This document shows positions 17,340 through 25,950 of a stretch of DNA of 64,000 bases, piece after piece. The notes under the pieces are model-generated. The model searched no databases, was not told the DNA's origin, and saw only the letters and a program-made list of their open reading frames with translations. A program made the position numbers and the translations under genes. This stretch comes from Saprospiraceae bacterium (GTDB taxonomy: Bacteria > Bacteroidota > Bacteroidia > Chitinophagales > Saprospiraceae): assembly GCA_016709995.1 (NCBI GenBank), contig JADJLQ010000001.1, positions 3,258,001 through 3,322,000 on the forward strand, read 5' to 3'. The first letter of the stretch is position 1. Each line of letters starts with the position of its first letter.

Positions 17340-17869
17340 ATTGATTCTATTTGAAAGTATTGAGTTCTGAGTTTATCCATGGCTCTGTATACTTTTACTT
17401 TAATATTCGATTCAGTAGTTCCTAATAATGCCGCAACTTCTATATATTTCATCTTTTGAAACCTGGTCAGGATCAAGACCTCCCTATCTTGTTCCGGCAG
17501 TGCTGCAAGGGCCGTATGCAGTTTCTGTTCTGCCTCATCCGGACTGGGTTGGTGATCAGGCAGCTCCGCTGCTTTGATGAGCTCTTCTTCACTTCCTTTG
17601 CGCATGCGATTTTGAAGTTTGGTGTGATCCAGAAATACATTTTTAGCAATTCTGTACACCCACCCTTCAAAATTTTGATCCAGTTCAAAACTTTTTCTGT
17701 AGAGGATCAATTTTTCAAAAACATTCTGTGTAAGATCTTCAGCGAGGTGATAGTCGCCTGCCATCTTACCCAGGTACAGATATATCCTTCGATGATACCG
17801 TTGGAACAATAATGAAGCTTGTGAAAGATCACCCTCTTTAACTTTTTGCATTAGTAGTCCGTCAGTCAT
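17336..17869 (-). CDS. ECF-type RNA polymerase sigma factor
   Basis: The 177-residue protein shows sigma region 2 (LLFQRYHRRIYLYLGKMAG, DLTQNVFEKLILYR, FEGWVYRIAKNVFLDH) and region 4 (ALAALPEQDREVLILTRFQK, then an HTH in EVAALLGTTESNIKVKVYRA). This is the minimal ECF layout with no extra domain. It is the first gene of a leftward run: sigma, anti-sigma with HEAT repeats, and two DUF4097 proteins. It probably directs transcription of this operon and of a small regulon. The region upstream has no exact TAnnTTTG box, as expected if the operon uses its own sigma factor. Confidence 0.92.
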   Translation of the reverse strand: MTDGLLMQKVKEGDLSQASLLFQRYHRRIYLYLGKMAGDYHLAEDLTQNVFEKLILYRKSFELDQNFEGWVYRIAKNVFLDHTKLQNRMRKGSEEELIKAAELPDHQPSPDEAEQKLHTALAALPEQDREVLILTRFQKMKYIEVAALLGTTESNIKVKVYRAMDKLRTQYFQIESI

Positions 17870-18225
17870 CCTCCGCTATTTTGGCCGCTTATGAATTATA
17901 TACAGGAAATTAACATAAAGGTTACAGCCAGGATAAAATATTTTTGAAGAATCTGAGTACATGGTGACTATGCCTTGTCAAAGTTCATTCGTAATTTTTT
18001 TTAATAAAATTTTAATAAGAGGCCGGTAGCTTAAAAATTAAATAAGAAAGGTATCCCCTAAAGTCCTTGCAGCACTAGTACTTTGAGCACGACAATGTTT
18101 TTATTTTTTAACCTTTACCTTTCCGGTCTGCCTTAAATTTTGTCGTCAATAAACCTGTTTTCATCCAATACACTTGACAGGTAAGCAACCTTTATAGTAA
18201 CATTGTCTCATTATTATAAATTGAC
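17870..18225. other. Regulatory gap upstream of the sigma operon
   Basis: This AT-rich stretch holds no supportable gene. It must contain the promoter of the leftward sigma operon; no exact TAnnTTTG box on the minus strand was found. Confidence 0.35.
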
Positions 18226-18399
18226 TCACCTAAATAGTACAATTTCCGGATTGGGTAAAAATCCAGGATGTTGTACTCTCCCGAAGACTCCTTTATTTTT
18301 TTGATTGATGGCAGTGATCCTGTACGCCTTCGGATCTAGACCGCTGTGTGTATAATCTACTGCTATCGTCCCACGCATTGAATCTTGTGTTCGATGCAT
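18226..18399 (-). pseudogene. 57-codon open frame, possible remnant of a repeated tail
   Basis: The frame runs from ATG 18399 to TGA 18226 and reads as ordinary protein (TIAVDYTHSGLDPKAYRI, ending NPEIVLFR). A TAG lies two codons upstream, so it cannot extend. The last 22 bases match the segment at 7872-7893 closely (19 of 22). I read it as the surviving end of a larger gene or a small gene of unknown role. Confidence 0.3.
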
Positions 18400-18452
18400 G
18401 GACTAGGAATTATTATAAAAATTTTAAAAAACTAATTTAAATCGAATTTATT

Positions 18453-19010
18453 ATGATGAAGTATCTTTTAATCCTTACGATGGCCGCGGTGAATACCGGG
18501 CTGATGGCTGCTGACATACCTGTACATATCAATGCCGCCAATAAATGGATCATCGTCGAAAAAGCAAAGTGGAATTCACCTTCAATAGATGTTTTGATCC
18601 GGGAAAATAGTGGAGCTGTTCTGATCCATGAAAGCATCGGTCAAACCACAAAGTACAATCTCAAAAATGTACCCGATGGTGAGTATATCCTCGAAGTAGA
18701 AAATGATCAAAAGATAAGAATTCAGACCATGTCTTTACATGATGGCATCTTACAGAGCAAAGCGATCTCTACGATCTACAAGCCAAACATTAAGGTGAAC
18801 AACCAGTTTCTGGATATGAATCTCATGACCCAAGGCAAGTCGGCCGAAATTATGATCAAAAACGAAGAAGGAAAGGTCATGATTACTGAGAAAATCGAAA
18901 ATGAAGTGAGTGTCACCAGGAGATTTAATATCAAAAAATTAGATCATGGCAATTATTACCTGGAGGTGCACATGGCAGGACAAACCTTTATAAACGACTT
19001 TGAGAAGTAA
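18453..19010 (+). CDS. Secreted two-repeat beta protein
   Basis: A signal peptide (MMKYLLILTMAAVNTGLMAA) precedes about 165 residues. The mature part holds two similar units, each ending in a DGEYILEVEND or HGNYYLEVHMAGQTF block, like the beta-sandwich modules (DUF3244 or T9SS-sorting-like) found in secreted Bacteroidota proteins. It has no cysteine, membrane anchor or catalytic motif. A role as a small periplasmic or surface protein is inferred. A strong bidirectional terminator separates it from the convergent gene at 19108. Confidence 0.75.
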   Translation: MMKYLLILTMAAVNTGLMAADIPVHINAANKWIIVEKAKWNSPSIDVLIRENSGAVLIHESIGQTTKYNLKNVPDGEYILEVENDQKIRIQTMSLHDGILQSKAISTIYKPNIKVNNQFLDMNLMTQGKSAEIMIKNEEGKVMITEKIENEVSVTRRFNIKKLDHGNYYLEVHMAGQTFINDFEK

Positions 19011-19050
19011 TAGCTGTATAATGACCTTTAGAACTTGATTGGTAGTTTAA

Positions 19051-19085
19051 AAAAGCCCCGAAGCATCGAGCACTTCGGGGCTTTT
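19051..19085. terminator. Bidirectional hairpin terminator
   Basis: AAAAGCCCCGAAG at 19051-19063 is a perfect inverted repeat of CTTCGGGGCTTTT at 19073-19085, with a nine-base loop. A-rich and T-rich flanks are present on both sides, so it can end transcription of both convergent genes. Confidence 0.9.
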
Positions 19086-19107
19086 GCTTTTAAAGTTGCC
19101 TGAGTGA

Positions 19108-20106
19108 TTAGTTCTTTTTCCTGGAGACTTTTGTTTTAGTCCTACTGGCTTTTACCTTGCCTTCTTTGCCGGCAACAGTGGTCGTGGACCTGGTAGATTT
19201 CACCTTGCGTCGATTGTTTTCTCCGGATACCGTGGTATTTGTTTTGGTAGCCGTATTCCCACGTTTGCCGGTCACACTGGTCGTCGTCTTGGTGGCATGC
19301 ATTTCTTTATTGCCTTTGGAAGTGTTGATATTGGTTTTGGTGCGATTGACTCTATAGTTATTGACAGCAGTATGATTACGGGTCCTCACGGTGACTGAAG
19401 TGACTCTCACAGGGCTATATACCCGATGGGCCACAGTCATACGATGCATGGGCGCCACCACGTATCCTGCATGATATCTCACTCTAAATGGATGGTACAC
19501 AGACCAGGCCAGGGGTCTCCAAGGTCTATACCAGGTAGGATAAAAAGCCCAGCGGAAAGGGGACACCCAGGGTCGGTAGACCGGGGCATATACATATCTC
19601 ACAGAAGGCCATAACCACACATTGACGACGACGATATCTTCATCAAAATCATTGAGGCTGGGGCCTTTTTTAATCTTATTGGCATCCTCCGAGCCGTCTC
19701 CCGGTTCGATAATGGTGCTTTCACCAAAGATGTCTTCATCACCGATGATCTGAAGCATCGCTGATTCTTTGCCGCTTTTTTCTATTTCGATGACAGCGAT
19801 GTCCTGGTTTTCTGTAGCAGATACCACTACCTGCAGGACCAGGGCATGTGCATCCCCATCCATATTGTCTATGACCCGGATATAATCTACTTCGCCATCA
19901 TCATTGAGGTCCAGGTTATTGACATGATTGTCGTCTTGATTGAGCATTTTCTCAAAATCTTCAGGACTGGACGCTTTTTTAAACATTTCCAGAGCACCTT
20001 CCAGGCTAAATTGGTCGCCGGGCAGGCCGGCAGGTTCGTCTGACTGGCCTTTCATCCATGGGGATAGAGCCAGGATCAGACTTAGGGTTAAGATTAAATT
20101 TTTCAT
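19108..20106 (-). CDS. Secreted protein with EF-hand-like segment and basic repeat tail
   Basis: The signal peptide ends near SPWMKG. Residues 60-110 contain NNLDLNDDGEVDYIRVID, an Asp-rich loop seen in a Bacteroidota family of unknown function. An aromatic segment follows (VNVWLWPSVRYVYAPVYRPW), then a tail of about 100 residues rich in Thr, Lys, Arg and Asn with repeated VxGKxG and TKTNT words. The tail is strongly basic and low-complexity. Polyanion or surface binding is a guess; the function is unknown. It is transcribed alone. Confidence 0.75.
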   Translation of the reverse strand: MKNLILTLSLILALSPWMKGQSDEPAGLPGDQFSLEGALEMFKKASSPEDFEKMLNQDDNHVNNLDLNDDGEVDYIRVIDNMDGDAHALVLQVVVSATENQDIAVIEIEKSGKESAMLQIIGDEDIFGESTIIEPGDGSEDANKIKKGPSLNDFDEDIVVVNVWLWPSVRYVYAPVYRPWVSPFRWAFYPTWYRPWRPLAWSVYHPFRVRYHAGYVVAPMHRMTVAHRVYSPVRVTSVTVRTRNHTAVNNYRVNRTKTNINTSKGNKEMHATKTTTSVTGKRGNTATKTNTTVSGENNRRKVKSTRSTTTVAGKEGKVKASRTKTKVSRKKN

Positions 20107-20289
20107 AAGATGTATGATTTTATCAAGTTAATTATAGTTTATGGCTTTTAATATCGAAGTATATTCTGCTTAGATGCCATGATAGCGATTAGGTTTAACT
20201 GTCGTACAAAGTTATTTACTTGCTAATCGGAATGTCTTACCCTTGAGGGTGGTTTTTTTGATAACTTCGTCCGGATATTTTTTATAAAA

Positions 20290-20362
20290 GCCGAGATAGC
20301 TCAGCTGGTAGAGCAGCTGATTCGTAATCAGCAGGTCGTGGGTTCAAGTCCCATTCTCGGCT
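20290..20362 (+). tRNA. tRNA-Thr (anticodon CGU)
   Basis: All parts of the cloverleaf can be seen: acceptor GCCGAGA pairing with TCTCGGC, D arm AGCTCAGCTGGTAGAGC, anticodon stem GCTGA/TCAGC around the loop TTCGTAA (anticodon CGT in DNA), and T loop GGGTTCAAGTCCC. The discriminator base is T and CCA is not encoded. The anticodon reads ACG threonine codons. Confidence 0.95.
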
Positions 20363-20540
20363 CTGAGTTTTGGTTTCTACTTCGCAAGTTCAAATATGCT
20401 AAAGGTTTTGAGGATAAAAACCAATTAGAGCATTGATTCGACTGGAGCTATGAAATCGAAATGGACAGCTTTGGCCGTTGGGCTCCTTTTGGGGTATATT
20501 ATATAGCTTTGCTCTATACCACTACTACCTGGATTGGGTC

Positions 20541-20963
20541 TTAATTCTTAATCTTCTCTTTAAATTTATTTACTGTCAATATTTCTGTTCTACCGTAAAC
20601 TCTTATCGCTAACAAGTCGCTGTCGCCAGTTACTAAATAATTTGCTTTACTCTCTTTGCATAAGGCTAGTAGAAAATCGTCTTTAGGGTCACGACATATT
20701 TTTTCAATTTTTTTAATCTTGATTTTATCCGATACTATGTCGAGTAAAGAAATTAACTCATTTACTTTTTCCTGGTTAAAGTATTTTTGGAGCTTTGGTC
20801 GTGCTGTAACGAATTTAATTTCATTGACTAACAGGTCAGTCATGACTAGTCTTATTTTCTCTGTAACAATTATGTCTTTAAGATTTTGGAGTTCCTTGCC
20901 AATTAAAAAGCTAATCCAAAGATTCGTGTCAATAATTACCTTACTTGGCTTTTGACTTGACAT
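20541..20963 (-). CDS. PIN-domain toxin of a type II toxin-antitoxin pair
   Basis: The 140-residue protein is a single PIN domain of the COG1569 type (putative toxin-antitoxin PIN nucleases). VIIDTNLWISFLIG carries the first Asp (D12), RDPKDDFLLALCKE the central acidic cluster, and YLVTGDSDLL the last Asp, so the metal-binding site looks complete. It would cut RNA, probably tRNA or mRNA, when free of antitoxin. The 5' end overlaps the antitoxin gene by 23 bases, as expected for co-translation. The pair lies between tRNA-Thr and sprE, and is possibly mobile. Confidence 0.87.
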   Translation of the reverse strand: MSSQKPSKVIIDTNLWISFLIGKELQNLKDIIVTEKIRLVMTDLLVNEIKFVTARPKLQKYFNQEKVNELISLLDIVSDKIKIKKIEKICRDPKDDFLLALCKESKANYLVTGDSDLLAIRVYGRTEILTVNKFKEKIKN

Positions 20964-21195
20964 ACAATTTAGTTCTTACGATTTCTACTTCCGTATCAAT
21001 CGTTTCTTGGTCCAGGTCGTCAGTTTTGAATGCCTTCAATAAGGCGGACAGTTTAGCATCAATAATCTCTCTCTCAAGTTCTTTTGAAAGTCGTATTTTT
21101 TCCTTCCTGGGTAATTGTCTTACTAAGTCCAAAATCTGGTCAAAACCCAAGTCAATATTATAGGTCCCTGTTTTCATAATTTCAAATTTAACCAT
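20941..21195 (-). CDS. Antitoxin partner of the PIN toxin
   Basis: The small helical, charged protein (QILDLVRQLPRKEKIRLSKE, DLDQETIDTEVEIVRTKLY) has the look of the antitoxins found with COG1569 PIN toxins in Bacteroidota. The start may be ATG 21195 or ATG 21177 (MKTGTYN); the later one fits the usual size. It precedes and overlaps the toxin gene. By family behaviour it should neutralise the nuclease and may repress the operon; the N-terminal DNA-binding fold is not clear from sequence. Confidence 0.78.
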   Translation of the reverse strand: MVKFEIMKTGTYNIDLGFDQILDLVRQLPRKEKIRLSKELEREIIDAKLSALLKAFKTDDLDQETIDTEVEIVRTKLYVKSKAK

Positions 21196-21385
21196 TTCTC
21201 ATCACTTTTTGGTCGTCCTACCGTCTGGCGCACAACGATTATATTTTTGCAGTGGAGGAAACAGAAAGGTTTAAAAATGAAGCCTGGCAGTGTAGCGAAA
21301 TGTTAAGCTCCACCATATGATGATAAACAAAAAGACTTGGTTTGAGTGTAATCACATGTGAAAGCCTTGACGGTTTCACTCCCAC

Positions 21386-24355
21386 CTACTTGCCATACTT
21401 CGCTTTAAAAAAGCTTTTATAAGATTCTACATCCTTGGTGGCATATAACTTCCGATAATTCGATTGGGAGATGGCGAATACTTCATTATTGATCTCGGGA
21501 GCGATAAATTGTTTGCTATTATTTTTTACCGTCTCATAATACCGGATTGCTTTAGAGGCATTGTCAAATTTCCTGATCATGATGATGGGGATGGTAGCAT
21601 CCTGATCCAGGAAAATATTGGATATCTTCAGATCGTCGTTTTGAAAATACTTTTGATTGAAGTCAGAGATCGATATTTTTAGATCAGACAAGGTGGCGGC
21701 TTTTCTGTCATAGACGATCGCGATCACGTAATGCAATTCATCTTCCAGGTATTCAAAGGCATTGGGATCCGTATTGACTTTTAATATATCAGGCGTTTCA
21801 AAAGCTTTTTCATCACCCATCAGGTAGCGGAGCATGTCTTTGGCTTTGTCCCTTTCGGCAGATTGAGGATAGCGGGCGATAAAATCCTTAAGCGCCAGCT
21901 GATAAGCTTCTTTTCCCTGCGTTTTACCGGTGCAAAGCACTTCTACCATGGCAAATTTGGCCCGAAGGGGGTTTTCCTTAAACAGACTATCTACCTGGTG
22001 GATCCGGCCCATGGCTTCGCCACATTCTCCGGAATTAAAAATACGATAGGTCTCATCGTAGTATTTATTGAGTTGTGCGATTTTGTCTTCAGTGGTTTCT
22101 ATAAAATCAGGATGTAACAGGGATTGTGCATACTTGCTGCCGGGATACTCTGTGATGATCCGCTCTTTGTATTTAGTAGCCCTGATCTGGTCACCATGTT
22201 GCATGCTGGCGAGATAGAGCTGGTACAGTACATCCTGTTCGATAGAGGAAGCCGGATATTTTTGCAGCAATTCTTCCAGAACAGCGATAGACTTAGGATA
22301 GTTCTCCAGTTTTTCGCGATACAATACACCCAGCGCGTACATGCTGTTGCGTATTTTCTCGTGTGCCTGATCTTTTAGCTCCGGGGTATTGGGGATGTCT
22401 TTTAGTACAGAGGCGAGGTCCTCGCTGGCATCAGCAGTTTCCTGGTTGGGTTTGTTAGGATCCTGGGCATTATTGTCGACAAAACTGTTTTGTATTTTTT
22501 GGCTTATCCTCCAGTTATCCTGCAATTTGATATTACCCCAGGTATTTTCAAAATCTTTGATTCCTTTTTTCAGCGCTTTTTCATCATATGCAAAGAAAGT
22601 GCTTTTGGCAGGATTGATATCGATATTGCCGCGGGACAATGCACTTGCGTCAAACTGCCTGCTGGGAGGGGTGAGTCCAACTTTTACATTAAGATTTTTT
22701 TCACGCTCTTTTAAAAGTTTTCTCGCCCATTGTTTTTGATCTTTTTCAGGCCAGGTACTGACTAAAAGCAGGCTGTCCTGTACCTCTATGATGGATATAT
22801 GCTGGGCAATATCAGTCAGCGACGCACTGTATTTCATCACCTCGGGTCTTCTAAGATCTTTTTCGCCCATGACAGAGAGCGTGCTGTCATAATAATTTTT
22901 TGCTTTGAGATAGACCTCGTCATCATTGTATAAAGTTGCGAGGAGATAAAAGCTCTCCGTTTTTTGAGTAGCGCTGCCTCCATGGGAAAGTCCGGTTACC
23001 AGGTATTCTTTGGCTTGATCCCGCTGACCATCTGCCAGGGTCACCAATGCCATGGTATGATAGATGGCGGTGCCGTAATCCGTATTTTTATCGTCTTTGG
23101 TGAGTCTTTTTAATTCATCCAACAATTGATCTTTGCTTTTTTTGCCTGCGGCCATTCCTTTTTGGGCACTGTTCAATTTTGCAAAAAACTCAAGCTCATA
23201 ATTTGGACTTAGTTTGGATACTTTCTCAAAAGCATCATAGGCCGCTACATCGTTCTTCTGAATGCTATAGAGCTGCCCCAATACAAACGCCAGCCTGGCT
23301 TTTCGGCGATTGGGGACCTCTCTGAGCGCTAAAGCCTCTTCGAGGTAAGGGATAGCATCTTCATATTCTTCTGCTCTGATATGATTGTATGCCTGCAGGA
23401 TCGGGATCTCCGGTTGCAGTTCTTTGTAAAGCGCCGGATCAGATTTTAGTTGATGGAGTATGATGCCTGCAGCTATACTGTTTTTGCGCATGATATAAGT
23501 CTTGGCCAGCCACATTTGAGCATCTTGCAAAACTGGTCTGTGTTTGCCTTTTTGTTTAGGTGCCTTGGTTTTTTCTGGGACATCTTCTGGTTTTGGCTTC
23601 TCCTCCTTTTTCGAAGTTTTGGCGATCGTCGCGCTGGAATCCCGACCATTGACGGCAGGCTTTGGTGTAGTCTTAGATGTAGCAGGCGCAGGTCGCTTGA
23701 TACCTTTTTTACGATCTTTGATGAGCTGTTTTCTCGCTTTTGCTTTTTCTTTATTTTCCTGATCCCTGGTCTTGAGTTTTGCTTTCCGTTCTTTGTCCTG
23801 CGTCTTTTTGAGCTTTTCTTTATCCTTTTGAGCAGTTTCTCTTTTTTCTATTTGCTCCTGGACGCGGACAGCCCGGTCTTTGGCCGCTTGAGCCTTAGAG
23901 TCTGTTTTGGGACTTTCATGCAGTTTATTATAATTCTGAGTCATGAATTTGAAAGTCTCCTCTGCCGTCTCGTAATCCTTTTTGTAATACTGTGCCTGCC
24001 CGATGAGCAAGTAGCTGTCGCCTACCCAATGGCTGGGTCGATGCAGGTTGATCACCGTACTAGCTTTTTTGATGGCGATGTCCAGGTTGGCAGAAGCGTC
24101 ACTGGCATCTTCTATGCCATTGTATTTATATAATTCAAGGACATTGGTGTAATTGTCTACATATCGGGTATCCAGCGCTTCGGCTGATTGATCCAATAAT
24201 TCTTTAGCATTAAAATAGCCGTTATATTTGGCCGTTAGATTATGATAAAACAATCCCGTTTTGGAAACATCATTCCTGCTTTTCTGTACTGAGCATGCCC
24301 CCAGTATAAAAACCAGTATGATTAAAAAACTACGGGAAACAGCGTTTAGATTCAT
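21386..24355 (-). CDS. sprE: T9SS-associated TPR lipoprotein SprE/PorW
   Basis: The signal peptide ends in a lipobox (FILGACSVQ, Cys 21). The mature start has the family hallmark LFYHNLTAKYNGYFNAKELL. The rest is tetratricopeptide-like: early repeats near residues 60-150, a Lys/Glu-rich linker (about 160-270), then many helical repeats. SprE (gliding bacteria) and PorW (Porphyromonas) are needed for type IX secretion and link the outer-membrane channel to the inner motor. The window also encodes T9SS-type cargo (30760 and 36100). It is divergent from an M23 peptidase gene. Confidence 0.88.
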   Translation of the reverse strand: MNLNAVSRSFLIILVFILGACSVQKSRNDVSKTGLFYHNLTAKYNGYFNAKELLDQSAEALDTRYVDNYTNVLELYKYNGIEDASDASANLDIAIKKASTVINLHRPSHWVGDSYLLIGQAQYYKKDYETAEETFKFMTQNYNKLHESPKTDSKAQAAKDRAVRVQEQIEKRETAQKDKEKLKKTQDKERKAKLKTRDQENKEKAKARKQLIKDRKKGIKRPAPATSKTTPKPAVNGRDSSATIAKTSKKEEKPKPEDVPEKTKAPKQKGKHRPVLQDAQMWLAKTYIMRKNSIAAGIILHQLKSDPALYKELQPEIPILQAYNHIRAEEYEDAIPYLEEALALREVPNRRKARLAFVLGQLYSIQKNDVAAYDAFEKVSKLSPNYELEFFAKLNSAQKGMAAGKKSKDQLLDELKRLTKDDKNTDYGTAIYHTMALVTLADGQRDQAKEYLVTGLSHGGSATQKTESFYLLATLYNDDEVYLKAKNYYDSTLSVMGEKDLRRPEVMKYSASLTDIAQHISIIEVQDSLLLVSTWPEKDQKQWARKLLKEREKNLNVKVGLTPPSRQFDASALSRGNIDINPAKSTFFAYDEKALKKGIKDFENTWGNIKLQDNWRISQKIQNSFVDNNAQDPNKPNQETADASEDLASVLKDIPNTPELKDQAHEKIRNSMYALGVLYREKLENYPKSIAVLEELLQKYPASSIEQDVLYQLYLASMQHGDQIRATKYKERIITEYPGSKYAQSLLHPDFIETTEDKIAQLNKYYDETYRIFNSGECGEAMGRIHQVDSLFKENPLRAKFAMVEVLCTGKTQGKEAYQLALKDFIARYPQSAERDKAKDMLRYLMGDEKAFETPDILKVNTDPNAFEYLEDELHYVIAIVYDRKAATLSDLKISISDFNQKYFQNDDLKISNIFLDQDATIPIIMIRKFDNASKAIRYYETVKNNSKQFIAPEINNEVFAISQSNYRKLYATKDVESYKSFFKAKYGK

Positions 24356-24397
24356 CGAAATGCATTATTTGTTGGCCTATTATAAACCGATAAAATG

Positions 24398-24405
24398 CAA
24401 ATTTA
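24398..24405 (-). promoter_or_regulatory. -7 promoter box for sprE
   Basis: On the minus strand this reads TAAATTTG, an exact TAnnTTTG match, 42 bases before the sprE ATG, in the short divergent gap shared with the M23 peptidase gene. Confidence 0.45.
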
Positions 24406-24435
24406 TTTTATTTTCTTCAGGAAATCAAATCAGAA

Positions 24436-25314
24436 ATGCAAAAGACATTGATACAAAGGATTTTACATAGAATAAAAACTCCTTATAGATTGGTCATTTT
24501 AAACCATGAGACCTATAAAGAAATAGGTTCCTATCAGCTCAACCTGCTCAATGTATATACGTTGCTTAGTATGCTGATGGTCATTGGTGCATTATTGGTG
24601 ACGATGCTGTTGTTTTTTACCCCTGTCAAACGATTGATCCCCGGCTATGGCAATACCAATCACGATGACTACACCAATTTGTATAAAAAAGTGCAGACGC
24701 TCGAGAAAGGAATGGAGGCCCAAACCCTCTATATTTCGAAAATGCAAAGCCTGATCAATGGCGAGATAATCATGGATGACCCGAAAGATATGTTGATTGA
24801 TTCTATGGTTAAGCCCTTCAATTCGGACCCGGTGCTTAAAAGCAAAGAAGAAATCGCTTTGGAAGACGAACAATTGCTCGAAAGGCAGATCTCCAATGTG
24901 AAAAACCAAAAACTATCCAATTTTGCGGTCAACCTTCCTTTAGAACAACTGTATTTTGTTCCGCCAGTGCAGGGAGAGATCAGCGAAAAAATGTCTGTTG
25001 AAAAAAATCACCTGGGTATCGACATCATCGTGCCTAAAAACACTGAAGTCAAATCGATTATGGATGGTTATATAATCTCCGCGGACTGGACCCAGGAGAC
25101 GGGCAATAGCCTGGTCATTCAACACCACAATGAAGTGCTCAGTGTCTACAGGCATAATTCTAAACTACTCAAAAAAGCCGGTGACTATGTCAAAGCCGGT
25201 GAAGTCGTCGCCATCGCCGGCAATAGCGGCGAGCTCACCAACGGCCCTCACCTGCACTTCGAACTATGGTACCAGGGAAAGGCCATGAATCCTGAAGACT
25301 ATATGCGGTTTTAA
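24436..25314 (+). CDS. M23 (LytM-type) peptidase, membrane-anchored
   Basis: A short cytoplasmic part is followed by one membrane span (about residues 38-62), a coiled-coil region (80-150) and a C-terminal LytM domain. The zinc and catalytic residues are complete: H192 and D196 in NHLGIDI, H240 in YRHNS, and H272 and H274 in PHLHFELW. It should cleave peptidoglycan cross-links in the periplasm. Its place next to sprE, divergent with an 80-base gap, fits reported arrangements of envelope genes in this phylum. No bactofilin gene follows here. Confidence 0.9.
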   Translation: MQKTLIQRILHRIKTPYRLVILNHETYKEIGSYQLNLLNVYTLLSMLMVIGALLVTMLLFFTPVKRLIPGYGNTNHDDYTNLYKKVQTLEKGMEAQTLYISKMQSLINGEIIMDDPKDMLIDSMVKPFNSDPVLKSKEEIALEDEQLLERQISNVKNQKLSNFAVNLPLEQLYFVPPVQGEISEKMSVEKNHLGIDIIVPKNTEVKSIMDGYIISADWTQETGNSLVIQHHNEVLSVYRHNSKLLKKAGDYVKAGEVVAIAGNSGELTNGPHLHFELWYQGKAMNPEDYMRF

Positions 25315-25429
25315 ACTCATTGAATTACAATTAGTTGGACTGTATTTAGCAACCAACTTATCTCGAAATTTACATTTCCACCGATGATAGTTTTTTGGCG
25401 TAATACATGATAGAGTATAAAAACAAGTT

Positions 25430-25437
25430 TAACTTTG
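25430..25437 (+). promoter_or_regulatory. -7 promoter box for the HAD gene
   Basis: TAACTTTG fits TAnnTTTG and ends 28 bases before the ATG at 25466. Confidence 0.5.
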
Positions 25438-25465
25438 CGGCTTTTTAATCTCTTTAATACAATCA

Positions 25466-25900
25466 ATGGATCACGATCAAAATCTTGAACTAAAGAAAAT
25501 TTATGATGATCAAGGGAATGCACTCAGCCCCATATTACCTGAAGGCGTCAAAAACTATCTGATCGATATAGATGGTACTATTTGTGATGATGTACCTAAT
25601 GAACAACCCGAGAGAATGCGTCATATCGAACCCTATGCTGATGCCCTCGAGATCATCAATAAGTGGTACGATCAAGGCCATATCATTTATTATTTTACTT
25701 CAAGAACTGAAGAACATCGCCAGATCACCGAAGAATGGCTCCGCAAACACGGGTTTAAATATCATGGCATGCTGATGGGCAAACCACGCGGTGGCAATTA
25801 CCATTGGATTGATAATCATATCGTCCGTGCTACCCGGTTTAAAGGCAAATTCACTGATCTCATTATGGAGACCAAAGAGATAGAGGTCTTTAAAGATTAA
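25466..25900 (+). CDS. HAD-superfamily phosphatase-like protein
   Basis: Motif I is YLIDIDGTICDD (nucleophile D34, second Asp D36), motif II is the TSRTEEH block, and the final acidic motif is WIDNH (about residue 112). The 144-residue size is that of a small HAD without a cap domain. It would act on a phosphate ester in the cytoplasm; the substrate is not known. A motif III Lys candidate is MGKPRGG. It precedes araB by 50 bases on the same strand, so it may be part of the arabinose transcript, but I see no proof. Confidence 0.82.
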   Translation: MDHDQNLELKKIYDDQGNALSPILPEGVKNYLIDIDGTICDDVPNEQPERMRHIEPYADALEIINKWYDQGHIIYYFTSRTEEHRQITEEWLRKHGFKYHGMLMGKPRGGNYHWIDNHIVRATRFKGKFTDLIMETKEIEVFKD

Positions 25901-25950
25901 TTGCTTTCATTTAACAGTTTTCTGGATAAATCCTCATCTTAGCTGTCAGG

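Noticed and set aside
21200..21330. Second attC-like site upstream of the antitoxin gene (TCGTTGTGCGCC and a GTGGAG/CTCCAC pair)
   Set aside because: The outer boxes do not form an inverted repeat, so the layout does not match an attC site.
23450..24133. 227-codon plus-strand frame rich in Phe and Leu
   Set aside because: It is the reverse of the Lys/Glu-rich linker of sprE and has no codon or motif support.
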